Source: Haliclystus octoradiatus
Taxonomy: Eukaryota > Cnidaria > Staurozoa > Stauromedusae > Haliclystidae
Length of the DNA stretch: 64,000 nucleotides
Assembly: GCA_916610825.1 (NCBI GenBank)
Contig: OU744448.1
Coordinates: forward strand, 30,960,107-31,024,106
Direction: 5' to 3'
A program made the position numbers and the translations under genes. The notes under the pieces are model-generated. The model made no database searches and was not told the DNA's origin. It worked only from the letters and a program-made list of their open reading frames with translations. Positions 39,715 to 51,061 of the stretch are shown in pieces (positions within the stretch are counted from its first letter, which is position 1; each line of letters begins with the position of its first letter).

Positions 39715-41088
39715 TTACATTCTCTCCAAGCTCCGAAAAACGGGCATTTTATTGAAAAAAATTGCCACGATTCCGGATAGTACTATTGAGAATATCAAGC
39801 TTGTTATAAATATATTTCCAAACCAAACTGGAGCGAATAAGCCACTTACAATGACTGCCAAAGTCCTAAAAATTATCCTGACTGCTTCAGCAAAACCTGT
39901 TATATGTAATGGTGTAAGTTTAGAATAAAATGCGCGAATCATCACACGTTCACATAATTCCAAAGTGTAAGCTAAAATTGACCAAATGTTGAATGAAATT
40001 TCCGCAATATTTTTATCGTTGATTTCATGAAAGAAAACAGTAGTGTAAATCAATACAGGTACGCATACCATTGCAGAAGACATACCAAGAAGTATTTTTG
40101 AATCATTAACATATTTTGGTAAACATGTGAACATAATGCAAAATAGAAGAAAGGCTAAACTTGTGATGAAATATGTTGTTGCTAGTTGTGATGTCATTTG
40201 ATTTAGAATTCCTGTTGATATAAGTGGTACAAGTACTATACTGCCTTTGGTTATCCAATTATAAATAAATGTTGTAAACAATAATATCACGATGTTAATA
40301 TTACCAAATACAATAGATATCGATTCAGTGATGGACGGTGTTTGTTCCATGATTAACTTTATCTTTGCATTTGTAACATTTTCATCGCTATCTGAGTACA
40401 TAAAAGGATCAATTTCATCTGATTTTTCAATGTTTGTTGTTGTTGGAGGACCTAATTCAATGCTATCATAGCAAAATAATAATGTTAATATCGAGAGGCA
40501 TAAAAGCATTATACCACACATCAACGATGGTAAATTTGCATAAGATAAATGATATCCAAATATTTCCGTGTTTAAATCACTAGTAAATTGAAGTATAAAC
40601 ATTGTGAGTACTGCAACAATTGCTTGAACAGTACTTTGGGTAAAGAAAACGATTGATAAACTTGATGGTTGGGTTATACGTGAAATTTCACCAACTATAG
40701 CAGCAGTTTCACCATGACATATTCCATATAACAATCTTCCAATAACTAATTGAGTAAATGAATTTGCTGTTGTATATAACAAACATCCAATTGCACCAAT
40801 CAGTGACACAATACACAACATCATTCTATTTCGTTGGAATTTATCTGATATTCGACCAATTGGAATACCAGTTAAAAGTCCAAAAGTATGCAGTATATAG
40901 AGTACTCCATGAGAGAAACTAACATTTTTTACTTCAAGTTGTGTTAAAAAAGCGATCGATGTTGCACTTTGCGTCATTGACTCGACTGTAATAATTGCAA
41001 GAAAATAGGCATAAACAGATAATGTTAACCATAATTTCCATTTTCTATTCATTTTATCTTTACAACTCATAATATCAGTAACATCCAT
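39715..41088 (-). CDS. MFS transporter, intronless, 457 aa
   Basis: A single uninterrupted frame from MDVTDIMSCKDKMNRKWKLW to a TAA stop. About 12 hydrophobic helices fall in two groups of six around a charged, acidic central loop (residues about 215-245). The MFS motif A between helices 2 and 3 is present (GRISDKFQRNR, residues 78-88), and helix 4 has VIGRLLYGICHG. The overall pattern resembles the MFSD8/CLN7-like or other orphan SLC branches, but I cannot fix the substrate or subfamily. The lack of introns is odd beside its multi-exon neighbours and may reflect an old retrocopy. A same-strand candidate exon follows 109 bp after the stop. Confidence 0.8.
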   Translation of the reverse strand: MDVTDIMSCKDKMNRKWKLWLTLSVYAYFLAIITVESMTQSATSIAFLTQLEVKNVSFSHGVLYILHTFGLLTGIPIGRISDKFQRNRMMLCIVSLIGAIGCLLYTTANSFTQLVIGRLLYGICHGETAAIVGEISRITQPSSLSIVFFTQSTVQAIVAVLTMFILQFTSDLNTEIFGYHLSYANLPSLMCGIMLLCLSILTLLFCYDSIELGPPTTTNIEKSDEIDPFMYSDSDENVTNAKIKLIMEQTPSITESISIVFGNINIVILLFTTFIYNWITKGSIVLVPLISTGILNQMTSQLATTYFITSLAFLLFCIMFTCLPKYVNDSKILLGMSSAMVCVPVLIYTTVFFHEINDKNIAEISFNIWSILAYTLELCERVMIRAFYSKLTPLHITGFAEAVRIIFRTLAVIVSGLFAPVWFGNIFITSLIFSIVLSGIVAIFFNKMPVFRSLERM

Positions 41089-41618
41089 CCAGACAATATT
41101 TCTACATATAATTATTCATTGATTATATATTTCACCAATCTCTCAACCTCATCTTCGTATCCCCTCGTCATGCATTATTTTCTTTACTGCCATAGAACTC
41201 TGAATAATTCACATTGTTTATTGTAAAGAAGATTTTCATAATGTGAAATATGAATATGAATATGAATACCGCAAGCATGACAATAGCCTTCATCAAAGAC
41301 CTAATTCAATTTCTAACGTGACGCAACTACCCATGACAAGTAAAATTTCTGTCAAAAATGTGCGGGAAGATCAATAGTCCGAGACGTGCTTGCTATAAAA
41401 CCTTTTCAAATCGATACGGGAAATATTTGCAAAAAATTTAGGGTTAAACTGGCCCTTGTGCAATAAGTTCAATTATGTAATAGAAAATTCATGCATCAAT
41501 CCAATTAAAACAGTTACAATCCTTACAATATACAATCCGTTTGATAGAACATGTAAAAATTTACATATTTTCGTTTAAGAAATTTCAACCTGAATGATGA
41601 TTGATTATTTGATTTGAA
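41089..41618. other. Upstream of MFS gene, no recognised feature
   Basis: AT-rich flank containing the presumed MFS promoter. No motif I would assign. Confidence 0.4.
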
Positions 41619-41688
41619 TCAAAAAAGCAGACGCCGTCATCGGCGACGGTTCTGTTCTTTAACGTGCTCCAAATCTTTTACTACTCTA

Positions 41689-42018
41689 CAATCTACATTG
41701 CAAATTCTTTTGAGTTTATTATTTTATAAAGTTTATAGTTTATTTTGCTCTTCCTCGTTTTATTTTTATATTTATTATTAGTTTGTGTGGATTCAGTATT
41801 TGCAATTATTTTCGTAACTATGGTTAAAACGACCACGAAAATGTTATTGTCTTCTGGCAATGGTTCTCGCTTAAAATACGGGAAAGAAGAATTACTGCAA
41901 ATTAAAAATCGCATCCTTTCTTCTGATAAAACTACGCTGTCTGGATGCCCGACAAGAAAAAGAGCTGGTAAAAAAGATTAGAAAGTTTCTGAAGTCAGCC
42001 GAGATCAAACCATAAATC
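41689..42018 (+). repeat. 330-bp direct repeat, left copy
   Basis: Starts CAATCTACATTGCAAATTC, ends CAAACCATAAATC, and abuts the copia 5' LTR exactly. It matches 47388-47717 except for about two single-base differences (GAGTTTATT/GATTTTATT; GCTGGTAAA/GCTCGTAAA). It appears to be LINE 5' sequence. Confidence 0.9.
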
Positions 42019-42232
42019 TGTTGAACATTATAATCAATGATTGTTAGTAAATGTCTTTGTCCTTATACGTATGCGTATAAGATATATGTAACGCCCTATA
42101 TTAATCTTGTTCATTTTGTATAACCCTTACTCATGATATATCTCACATGAAAGCAGTTCGTGGTATTCCTTATTATACTAAAAGATTATCATTTAGTCAA
42201 GTTGTGTTGATTGTCTTAATATAATTCTAACA
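42019..42232 (+). repeat. Copia 5' LTR
   Basis: 214 bp with TG...CA ends. It contains a TATACGTATGCGTATA palindrome. The primer-binding site lies at 42233-42248. Confidence 0.9.
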
Positions 42233-42335
42233 GGTTATGGGCCCAGAGCAATCTGCATAGTATCGAATATATATAAGTTTATTCCTTTTCTTATTATTTA
42301 TTTTTTATCATACCTCCGTCACATAATTATTTATT

Positions 42336-42945
42336 ATGGGTGGTGGCGATCAAGACCTCAAAGTTGAGAAGTTTACGGGTGAAAATTACCACCAATGGAA
42401 ATTTTACATGAAAATGCTATTGATGGCAAAAGACATGTGGGGGATAGTACAAGGAGAAGAGGAAGCTCCTAACACTTCCGATAGTACAGCAGTAGCAAGT
42501 TTCCGAAAGAAATGTGACCGTGCACTTGCTACGATATGCCTATCGATTGATCATTCTCAGCTTTTGCACGTACGTTCTGCAAGTACGGCAAAGGCAGCAT
42601 GGGAAAATCTACAAAAACATTTTGAAAGAAAATCGTTATCACAGAAATTGTTTTACAGAAGGCAATTCTTCAGCATGAAGATGTCGGATAAGGACAATAT
42701 GCTTCAACATATAACAAAAATGAAGGAGATCCAGGAAAAGTTGGAAGCCGTTGGGGCACCAATAGACGAGGACGATTTTATCATAACTTTATTGGGAAGT
42801 CTACCAGATACATAAGAGAATTTAATTACCGCATTAGAAAATGTGGATGAAACAAACTTAAAATGGGATAATGTTAAAGCTTGACTATTACACGAAGAGG
42901 CAAAACGAGCAGAAAGAAAGAACGCCGAAAAAACAGCGCCCGTAA
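42336..42945 (+). pseudogene. Copia gag (N-terminal part)
   Basis: Starts MGGGDQDLKVEKFTGENYHQ with the UBN2-type gag core (W..F..KM...L.A.D.W; WENLQKHFERKSLSQKLFYR). A TAA (42813-42815) and a later TGA interrupt a reading frame that otherwise continues into LLHEEAKRAERKN, after which the frame shifts before the zinc knuckle. Confidence 0.8.
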
Positions 42946-43632
42946 TTGTATGTTAAAGGCATTGACGAACAACAACAACAAGATGCACTGATATCAAGGC
43001 ATGATGCTAATAATAATTACAACAGCAACAACAATAAACGGAATTGGAAATGTCATTATTGTGGCAAAAAGGGTCATCTCATCAAAGATTGTTTCTCAAG
43101 AATTGCTGACGAAAAGAAAGTACCGTACAAAGCAACGACAGCAGAAGTAATGAATAATCAAGACGCAATGAAGAATGAAGACGCATGTATAGTCACTATA
43201 GACGAAGAATGGTGTATTGACTCTGGTGCAACCAAACATATGAGTTACAACGCTAACAATTTCTCAAATTATCAAGCATTTAACACGCCTGTTAAAGTTT
43301 TGATGGGAAATAATAATGCCATATTTGCTTTTGGAAAAGGAACAAAAGAAGTGGGTGGTTATAATGGTAAGAAACCAATTACACTTAAATTAAATGAGGT
43401 TTTATTTGTATCCTTATTAAAAAGGAACCTTATTTCTGTTAGATCGTTAACTGCAAAAGGGGTAGATGTAATCTTTCAAAAGGATAGTTGTTTCTTTGTC
43501 ATAAATGGAAATTCCCTATTAGTTGGAAAACAGCACAGGGACCTATTTAAAATTAATGCGAATCCAACAATAATTAAAGAGGTTACTAACGATGCACTAT
43601 TTGTAAAAGATGTTGATTGTAAGTCTTTATAA
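42946..43632 (+). pseudogene. Copia zinc knuckle, protease, pre-integrase
   Basis: Zinc knuckle WKCHYCGKKGHLIKDC, then protease WCIDSGATKHMS. The GAG-pre-integrase segment begins before a frameshift near 43630; its LWHERFGHLCYDY block lies in the next frame. Confidence 0.8.
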
Positions 43633-43649
43633 AATTATGGCATGAGCGA

Positions 43650-44998
43650 TTCGGTCATTTATGTTATGACTATGTTAATAAACTGAACAAAAATAAATTA
43701 GTAGACGGCATGGACTGTAGATCTGGCGACCACATTAAAAATATCTGTGACGCATGCAATTTAGGAAAAATGCATAAAACTTCATTTAAAAATAAAGTGA
43801 ATCAACGTGCGCATGAAACCTTAGATGAAATACACTCAGATTTATGTGGGCCAATGAACACTATGTCAAAAGCCGGGTCAAAATATTTTATATCATTTAT
43901 CGACGACAAATCGAGATATTCATCAGTATATTTTATTAAACGTAAAGATGAAGCCTTATCTAAATTCAAGGAATTCGTTGACAGTGTAGAAACATTAACT
44001 GCAAAAAAAGTAAAGCAATTAAAATCAGATAATGGGGGGAATACATTTCCCAGGAATTTAAAAACTATTGTATATCTAAGGGGATAAAACAAAAAGAAAC
44101 TATTCCTAGGAACCCACAGCAAAACGGGGTTGCCGAAAGGTTTAATAGAACAATAGTAGAAGCTGCAGTATCAATGTTACACCACGCTCATTTGCCTCAA
44201 AGTTTTTGGGCAGAGGCAATAAATACAGCCGTATATTTACATAATCGTAGCCCGACTTCAGCTTTAGAAAACTGTACACCCTTTGAAGCATGGCATGGAG
44301 TTAAACCAAATGTATCAAACCTTAGAGTATTTGGGTGCAATGTCTACTCACACGTTGCAAAGGACTGTCGCAAGAAATTAGATTCAAAAGCAAGAAAATG
44401 TATTCTAGTTGGATACTCACAAGGATGTGAAGGTTACAAATTATATGACATTTTATCTCATAAATTTATTCGTAGCAGGGATGTATTATTTATGGAAAGT
44501 TCTTTTAATATTACTAACCCTTCAGATACACCGCTCTTTGAGAACATTATAGACAATAGAAATTCATTTAACAAAGATATAATTGCTAATGCCGATACCA
44601 ACGTAATTAATAATGAACATAACGATATAATGGATTCGACGAACACTAGAACTGCGAGACAAAAACGTAAATCACAAACAAATCCTGATATGATTTATGG
44701 TAACTGGTGGGAAAATTTAAATGATTTAAATGATGAAATAGTAAATATAGCCGATGATAATCCTAAATCTTTTCAGGACGCACTCAGCAGTATAGAGGCA
44801 GATAAATGGCAAGAAGCAACAAATAATGAATATCAAGCATTAATTAAAAATAAGACGTGGGTATTGACTCCTCTTCCAAATGATAAAAATATTGTAGGAG
44901 CTAAATGGGTTTTCAAAAAGAAATTAGACGCTGACGGAATAGTCAACAAATTCAAAGCAAGGCTTGTCGCAAAGGTTACACGCAACAATGGGGTTTAG
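43650..44998 (+). pseudogene. Copia integrase and start of RT
   Basis: LWHERFGHLC, CDACNLGKMHKTSF and IHSDLCGPMNT show the pre-integrase zinc region and the first Asp. QLKSDNGG carries the second. NPQQNGVAERFNRTIVEA holds the Glu in another frame after a disruption near 44040-44090. The RT start KWVFKKKLDADG and FKARLVAK follow; one missing base near 44977 shifts the frame. Confidence 0.8.
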
Positions 44999-45060
44999 AT
45001 TACAATGAAGCAAAATACACATCTATAAGAGTTATCTTAAGTATTGCTAACGCTCTTAAC

Positions 45061-46714
45061 ATGTCTATCCATCAAATGGATGTTAAAACTGCTTTCTTAA
45101 ATGGGACTTTAGACAACGATATATATATGGAGCAACCAGAAGGATATGTAGACCAAAATAAACCAGATTATGTATGTAAATTAAACAAGAGTATTTATGG
45201 TTTAAAACAATCAGCCCGATGCTGGAATCAAGAAATTCATACTTATTTAACACAGAATGACTACAGCCAAAGTAAGACAGATTTATGTGTCTATGTTAAA
45301 TCTACGACACAAAATGGAAAGAAGAATCAAATTATTATTGCATTATATGTCGATGATCTAATTATTGCATCAAGTGACACTGATCTTCTTATTGCAGAGA
45401 AAGCTAAATTGAGCGCGGCATTTGAAATGGTTGATGAAGGAGCGGTACACTATGGCTTAGGAATGGAAATAAAGCGTGACTACAATAATAAGCTTTTATA
45501 TATAAATCAAAAACAATATCTAGAAAAAATTCTCAAATATTTTAACATGTACGATTGCAAAGCAGTATCAACTCCTTTAGACTACTCACAGCAACCTACA
45601 TCTAGCAATGGTGATGATGATGAAATAAGTAATGTAATGTAGACGGTGTCGCCCTACCGAAGGCACCCGTACCACTCCTCTATTTCTAGATGAGTGGCTT
45701 TTTCCGCTGAGAGCAATGATTTTAAACGCTCTTTGTTGATCTCAGCCGCGACACTGCAGATCAATTTCAACAGATTTCATGGCAGATAGGTCTTGATTGT
45801 CAATGCGCAACGATGCGCCGCAGCTACGCACAATGCAATTCCTTCTGAACCATTCCATCCGCCATCCACAGATGGTACTCATTTGATGTTTCAGATAAAG
45901 TCAAGGCTGAGTTGACCTTAGGGGGATTTGAACCACGGTCGATCAGAAATGATCCGATCTGAAGTTCGGTTGCTCTGCCATCTGAGCTAATCCTCCACAA
46001 ATCCTTGATAATGATGATGAACCTTGTGATAAGAAATTATACTCAGCAGCAATTGGCAGTCTTGTATACGCAGCCGTTGCGACTCGACCTGATTTATGCA
46101 TAGCTGTTAGTCAACTAAGTCAACATCTGGCAAATCCAAGCAAAAAACATTGGGTCGGGATCAAGCGAGTATTTCGGTACATCAAAGGAACACTAAACTA
46201 CGGTTTAAAATTTAATGGGAAAATTGATAACATTGACATAACTGCATACAGCGATTCAGATTGGGCGGGAAATTTGAGTAATCGGAAGTCGACATCAGGA
46301 TACTTGTTCATTGTTGGAGGTGGCTGTGTAAGCTGGAGAAGTAAACTTCAACGTGTCGTAGCCCTATCATCAACAGAAGCAGAATATATTGCATTGACAA
46401 TGGCAGCACAGGAAGCGCTATGGTTAAGGTGCCTACTTAATGATATAGGATTTCCACAGTTAGCCCCTACTGACATTAGAGAAGATAACCAAGGGGCAAT
46501 TGTACTAAGTAAAAACCCATCTGCACATTCTAGAAGTAAACATATAGACATCAGGTACCATTTTATAAGAGAAAAGATTAAAGATGGATTACTTAATGTT
46601 ATTTTTTGTCCAACAGAATTAATGGTGGCAGATGCAATGACAAAGCCATTATCAAAAGAAAAATTTGAACTATGTCGGGATAGGATGCAAGTAGTTGAAA
46701 TCTACGATATTTAA
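45061..46714 (+). pseudogene. Copia RT-RNase H, split by a SINE
   Basis: RT blocks MDVKTAFLNGTL, EQPEGYV, LNKSIYGLKQSARCWN and ALYVDDLIIASSD are intact. The TFAPVV-type stretch expected upstream is missing. A SINE (45625-46009) interrupts after SSNGDDDE. The sequence resumes with KKLYSAAIGSLVYAAVATRPDL, then RNase H (AYSDSDWAGN, ALSSTEAEYIAL, CLLNDIGFP) and the element's end. Confidence 0.82.
45625..46009 (-). repeat. tRNA-derived SINE family A, copy in copia RT
   Basis: On the minus strand: tRNA head GGAGGATTAGCTCAGATGG (A box) and GTGGTTCAAATCCCCC (B box), then a conserved body (GTCAACTCAGCCTTGAC; GGATGGCGGATGGAATGG; CAATCAAGACCTATCTGCC) and a tail ending CATTACATTACTTAT. GATGATGATGAA on the left and AATGATGATGAA on the right form a target duplication of about 12 bp. 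Confidence 0.85.
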
Positions 46715-46784
46715 TAAGTAAATGATAATTCATACATTCATACATATACATAATATCTATTTACGGCCAATCATTGAGTGGGAG

Positions 46785-47387
46785 TGTTGAACATTATAAT
46801 CAATGATTGTTAGTAAATGTCTTTGTCCTTATACGCATGCGTATAAGATATATGTAACGCCCTATATTAATCTTGTTCATTTTGTATAACCCTTACTCAT
46901 GATATATCTCACATGAAAGCAGTTCGTAAAGTAAAAGTAATGTGGACGGTGTCGCCCTACCGAAGGCACCCGTACCACTCCTCTATTTCTAGAGGAGTGG
47001 CTCTTTTCGCTAAGAGCAATGATGTTAAACGCTCCTTAGATCTCAGCCGCGACACTGCAGATCAATTTCAACAGATTTCATGGCAGATAGGCCTTGATTG
47101 TCAATGCGCAACGATGCGCCGCAGCTACTCACAATGCAATTCCTTCTGAACCATTCCATCCGCCATCCTTAGATGGTACTCATTTGATTTTTCAGATAAA
47201 GTCAAGGCTGAGTTGACCTGAGGGGGATTTGAACCACAGTCGATCAGATATGATACGATCTGAAGTTCGGTTGCTCTGCCAACTGAGCTAATCACCCCCA
47301 GTTCGTGGCAGTTCGTGGTATTCCTTATTATACTAAAAGATTATCATTTAGTCAAGTTGTGTTGATTGTCTCAATATAATTCTAACA
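46785..47387 (+). repeat. Copia 3' LTR split by a SINE
   Basis: LTR sequence runs 46785-46927 and resumes near 47308, ending at 47387. The interruption is a family A SINE. AGTTCGT is repeated at the break, with a short extra AGTTCGTG filler on the right. Confidence 0.85.
46928..47299 (-). repeat. tRNA-derived SINE family A, copy in copia LTR
   Basis: Same structure as the 45.6-kb copy, with TAGCTCAGTTGG and GTGGTTCAAATCCCCC promoter boxes. The tail is CATTACTTTTACTTTAC. The two copies differ by scattered substitutions, so neither is a recent duplicate of the other. Confidence 0.85.
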
Positions 47388-47717
47388 CAATCTACATTGC
47401 AAATTCTTTTGATTTTATTATTTTATAAAGTTTATAGTTTATTTTGCTCTTCCTCGTTTTATTTTTATATTTATTATTAGTTTGTGTGGATTCAGTATTT
47501 GCAATTATTTTCGTAACTATGGTTAAAACGACCACGAAAATGTTATTGTCTTCTGGCAATGGTTCTCGCTTAAAATACGGGAAAGAAGAATTACTGCAAA
47601 TTAAAAATCGCATCCTTTCTTCTGATAAAACTACGCTGTCTGGATGCCCGACAAGAAAAAGAGCTCGTAAAAAAGATTAGAAAGTTTCTGAAGTCAGCCG
47701 AGATCAAACCATAAATC
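47388..47717 (+). repeat. 330-bp direct repeat, right copy
   Basis: Abuts the copia 3' LTR exactly and runs without a break into LINE sequence (TTCAAGCGACAACAATAGCC). Confidence 0.9.
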
Positions 47718-47859
47718 TTCAAGCGACAACAATAGCCTGTTTAACAATGCATGCAGTCAACATTCAAACAACAAAAGGACATCATCAATCGTAACAAAGG
47801 AATCAAGAAAGGACCCGCGGTCTGCCAACCGGGACCTTGACTCCGTTTCGACGGAGCCC

Positions 47860-48830
47860 GCATCCATCAGTATCGCAACTTATAACGCCCGTACATTAAA
47901 GGACGATTGGCCCCTTCATGAGCTTTTCATATACGCAAAAGAGAATAATATCCAAACTATAGCACTTCAAGAACACCGTAGAGCATTCGATAACAAAGAA
48001 CAACTACAAGAAATATCTTTTGGGGATAATTGGAAGGCGTGGCTATCATCAGCAAACAATGGAGGATACAGAGGAGTAGGATTTATTTTATCACCTTCTG
48101 CAAACAATTGTCTTCTTAACATTGAACGAAAACACCATCGCATCTTAACTGCTTCACTCCAGCTATTTACAAATCGGTTGCACATACATAACTGTCATAT
48201 GCCAACAGCAGTTGCTCCTTCTCTTCTAGAGGTAAACAATTGTATAGACCTATTATCAGAAATGGTGTACGTCAAACCAAGAAGAGAGATAACCATCGTA
48301 GCAGGAGATATGAATGCCGACTTATCACCTGACGGTCATCCAATCCGCAACAAGCACTCCTACCCAATTCGCCCTTCATCACATTCTGAAGCAATCGCTG
48401 ACTTTTTAGTAAGCAACGATCTTGCTGCATCAAACGGTATAATGTGCCAATCACGAGAAAGACTAATAACATTATACGGTCCACGGAATCGAAAGGCCCG
48501 TTTAGACTACATATTTTTCAATCCAGTTGGTCCCAGATTGTAAAAAAGGTCCAAAATACTCTATTTACCTGCGTTAACTCTGATCACACCTTCCTGGCAT
48601 GTAAGCTGTCATTGAAATTATGGAATAAGAAAGCAAAACGTACTCCAGTTTCAGTGGATTGGAAACTACTCAACGACAAACCAATACGCGACTCATTCAC
48701 ACGACGTGTATTCAAACTGGCCAATGGTAACACTGATTACGATTCGTACTCCAAGGCAGTTCAAAAAGCAGGTCGCCAAATGCTACCAAAAAGACGGAAA
48801 CCAAATAACAAAAGTTCTTAGGAAGACACT
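47860..48830 (+). pseudogene. LINE endonuclease region
   Basis: Reads ASISIATYNARTLKDDWP, then IALQEHRRA, GYRGVGFILSP, a CHMPTA block (the family's Y.P.), VAGDMNADL and LDYIFFN. This is the AP-endonuclease/exonuclease-phosphatase fold used for target-primed reverse transcription. TAA at 48541-48543 and a frameshift separate it from KKVQNTLFTCVNSDHTFLAC, which holds the catalytic SDH. Confidence 0.75.
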
Positions 48831-49029
48831 GAAAGTATCCCAAGCCTGCGGTCCGACCTCACTGCAGCTAGAAATTCAAACGCTGATACAAATACAGCAA
48901 ATTCCATTGAAATGAAACTTAGCAAAGCCTATGGAGATCATCAAAATAACACCATAAAAGAAATCAGTAGTGAAGTTTCACATCACTATGAGGCATTTCG
49001 TACTAACGCTGTATGGAAAGGTATTGCCA

Positions 49030-50370
49030 AACTAATAGGAAGAAAGATCGAAACAAGAGCATTTGTAAGTGCCTCCTCCCTCAATTAGAGATCGCATTTC
49101 CAACTTCAAAAGTCATTTCTCTGCTATTCTGAACAAAATTCCATCTTCTACCCTGCCAAAAATCGATCCTGCAATTCCATCTAATGCAATTATAACAACT
49201 GAAATCTCTCTCGACGAACTTTCAATCGGTTGTGGTTCTATTAAATGTGGCAAAGCTTCTGGTCCGGGTGACATACAACCTGACGTCACTCGTATTAAAC
49301 CTCTCGCTGTTCATGTTATTTTACCCATAATGAATAGTATTTTGGACGCAACGGCAGCCCCTCCAGAGCAATTTATCACTTCCGCGATCGTAACTGTCCC
49401 AAAGAAAGGCAATGCAACAGACGAAAACAATCAAAGAGGGATTGGACTAATGTTACCAACGCCAATTTATTCAATCGTATACTCTTGTTGAGACTAAGAG
49501 ACCCACTTCAAAATGTCAACCTTCAGCCTCAAGCATGATTTTTACAAAGTAGGAGTACGGTCGAACATATTCTGTCTCTGCTAACGTATGGCTTGTTGCA
49601 GAGAGACACACTGGCTCCACTATTATTCATAATAGTGATGGATTACATTATGACAATTGCTTTTAAACCCCAAGATGCCTTCACCGTGAGACGAAGATTA
49701 TCCAAGTAGATATGCAGAAGTCAAACTTCCAGCACTGGCATACGCCGATGACACTGTCATTATGTCCAACAACTCAGATTCAGCACAATAACAATTCAAG
49801 AGATTCGAGGGAGCATCCCGTTCTGTTGGGCTTGACATCAACCTATCAAAATCTGTAGTAATGTTCATCGGAGACTGCGAAGTTTCGCCTATAACGAACA
49901 GTATCGGATTAACTCTTCCCATTTGCAATGATGCCAAATATCTAGGCTGTACCATCTTAAACTGCAAAATCGAATTCATGAAACGCAGACAACTTGCCTG
50001 GGTAGCTTCTCGCAAACTTGACGTAGTATGGTCTTCATCAACTACTGATCAAGTCAAGTGCCTTTTATTCAGGTCTTGCATTGATCGTATCCTATTTTAT
50101 GGCAGCGAATATTGGACAATAACTACTACCCGGCACTTACATCGCAGCTAAATTCTTCTCATCGTAATTTGATTCGCCACGCACTTGGCATTCATTATCC
50201 AAACATCATACCCAACCATGAAATTTACACTCGCTCCGGTATACCTCCAGCAGATGAAACTGTCAAGAAAAGGCGAATCTCTTTAATTGATCACGCATTA
50301 CGTCGTCCTGAAACTCCATTGCACCTGCTACTGGCTTCTACCAACCAACCGACAGAATCATTTAGATGAA
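49030..50370 (+). pseudogene. LINE reverse transcriptase region
   Basis: Fragments in several frames: KCGKASGPGDIQPDVTR, ITSAIVTVPKKGN, RDTLAPLLFIIVMDYI, LPALAYADDTVIMSNNS (active site YADD), INLSKSV, NDAKYLGCTIL and RQLAWVASRKLDVVW, then ILFYGSEYWTI. About 100 residues between LLTYGLLQ and RDTLAP are missing, and frameshifts and stops are many. Reads like RTE or a relative. Confidence 0.72.
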
Positions 50371-50374
50371 GGGG

Positions 50375-50868
50375 TGTTTCGTCGTTACGACTTTTCTTTA
50401 TTTTCTAATGAGTACGGGCAGAGTCAAATACAGTTAAGACTCAAACAAACACAATCCATATCCATTAATAGTACATATAATTCCCACAATTGAAATAATA
50501 CCAAGTTACTGTAATGTTGATTATAATTGTCTAAGTCTAAGTGGTTTTGAACGTTATTCCCATACTGAATAATAATAGGAAACAGCGTGTTATTTATACT
50601 AATTTACTACATTATTAAGCATAATCTATAATTACTTACATTTGATGGTCTCAGCAAAACATTAATATACATTTACATCATTTTCTATAAGTATACAATT
50701 TAAATAGTTTACATCGGCATTTTTCTAATTATACAACTTCACGCAGTGCTCTATTTTTAACTAAATAACTATGATGTCATGTTTTATTTATCTATTTATT
50801 GAACACATTTAACAATTGATCTAAACAATAATTTCTATGGAAATACATCTAATTACTTAATCAAAACA
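50375..50868 (-). repeat. Small LTR element, 3' LTR
   Basis: 494 bp, TGTTTCGTCGTTACGACTT to CTTAATCAAAACA on the plus strand. I saw no mismatch to the other copy. Confidence 0.92.
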
Positions 50869-51061
50869 CTCACCCCTAGTCAAGGTAACTTTGATATGCA
50901 AACAAAGTTGACTGGACGATATATTTGATTAACATTTACTTTCTTATTCTTCTTAAATATAATAATAGTTATAATCTTTCTCAACATGATTGTTTTATTT
51001 TGTCTTCAGGTAATTGGCTTGTATATTTGTCATATTATGTATCACTTGCAGTACTAAATGC

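Larger units (their letters stand above)
42019..47387 (+). mobile_element. Ty1/copia retrotransposon, defective
   Basis: The 5' LTR (42019-42232, 214 bp, TGTTGAAC...TTCTAACA) is followed directly by GGTTATGGGCCCAGAG, the initiator-Met-tRNA-half primer site typical of copia. Inside are gag, CCHC, protease, integrase, RT (LYVDDLI) and RNase H, broken by stops, frameshifts and small deletions. A purine tract, TTGAGTGGGAG, precedes the 3' LTR, which starts at 46785 and is split by a SINE. LTR copies differ at about two positions (ACGTATGCG/ACGCATGCG; GTCTTAAT/GTCTCAAT). Confidence 0.9.

Noticed and set aside
41693-41981. Small ORFs in the 330-bp repeat, present twice
   Set aside because: They are duplicated only because the 330 bp is. 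Overlapping frames on both strands without motifs suggest LINE 5' UTR.
45900-45998. A tRNA gene, from A-box and B-box sequences
   Set aside because: The boxes belong to the head of a SINE with a shared body and tail, and the same unit recurs at 46.9 kb. The cloverleaf is not maintained.
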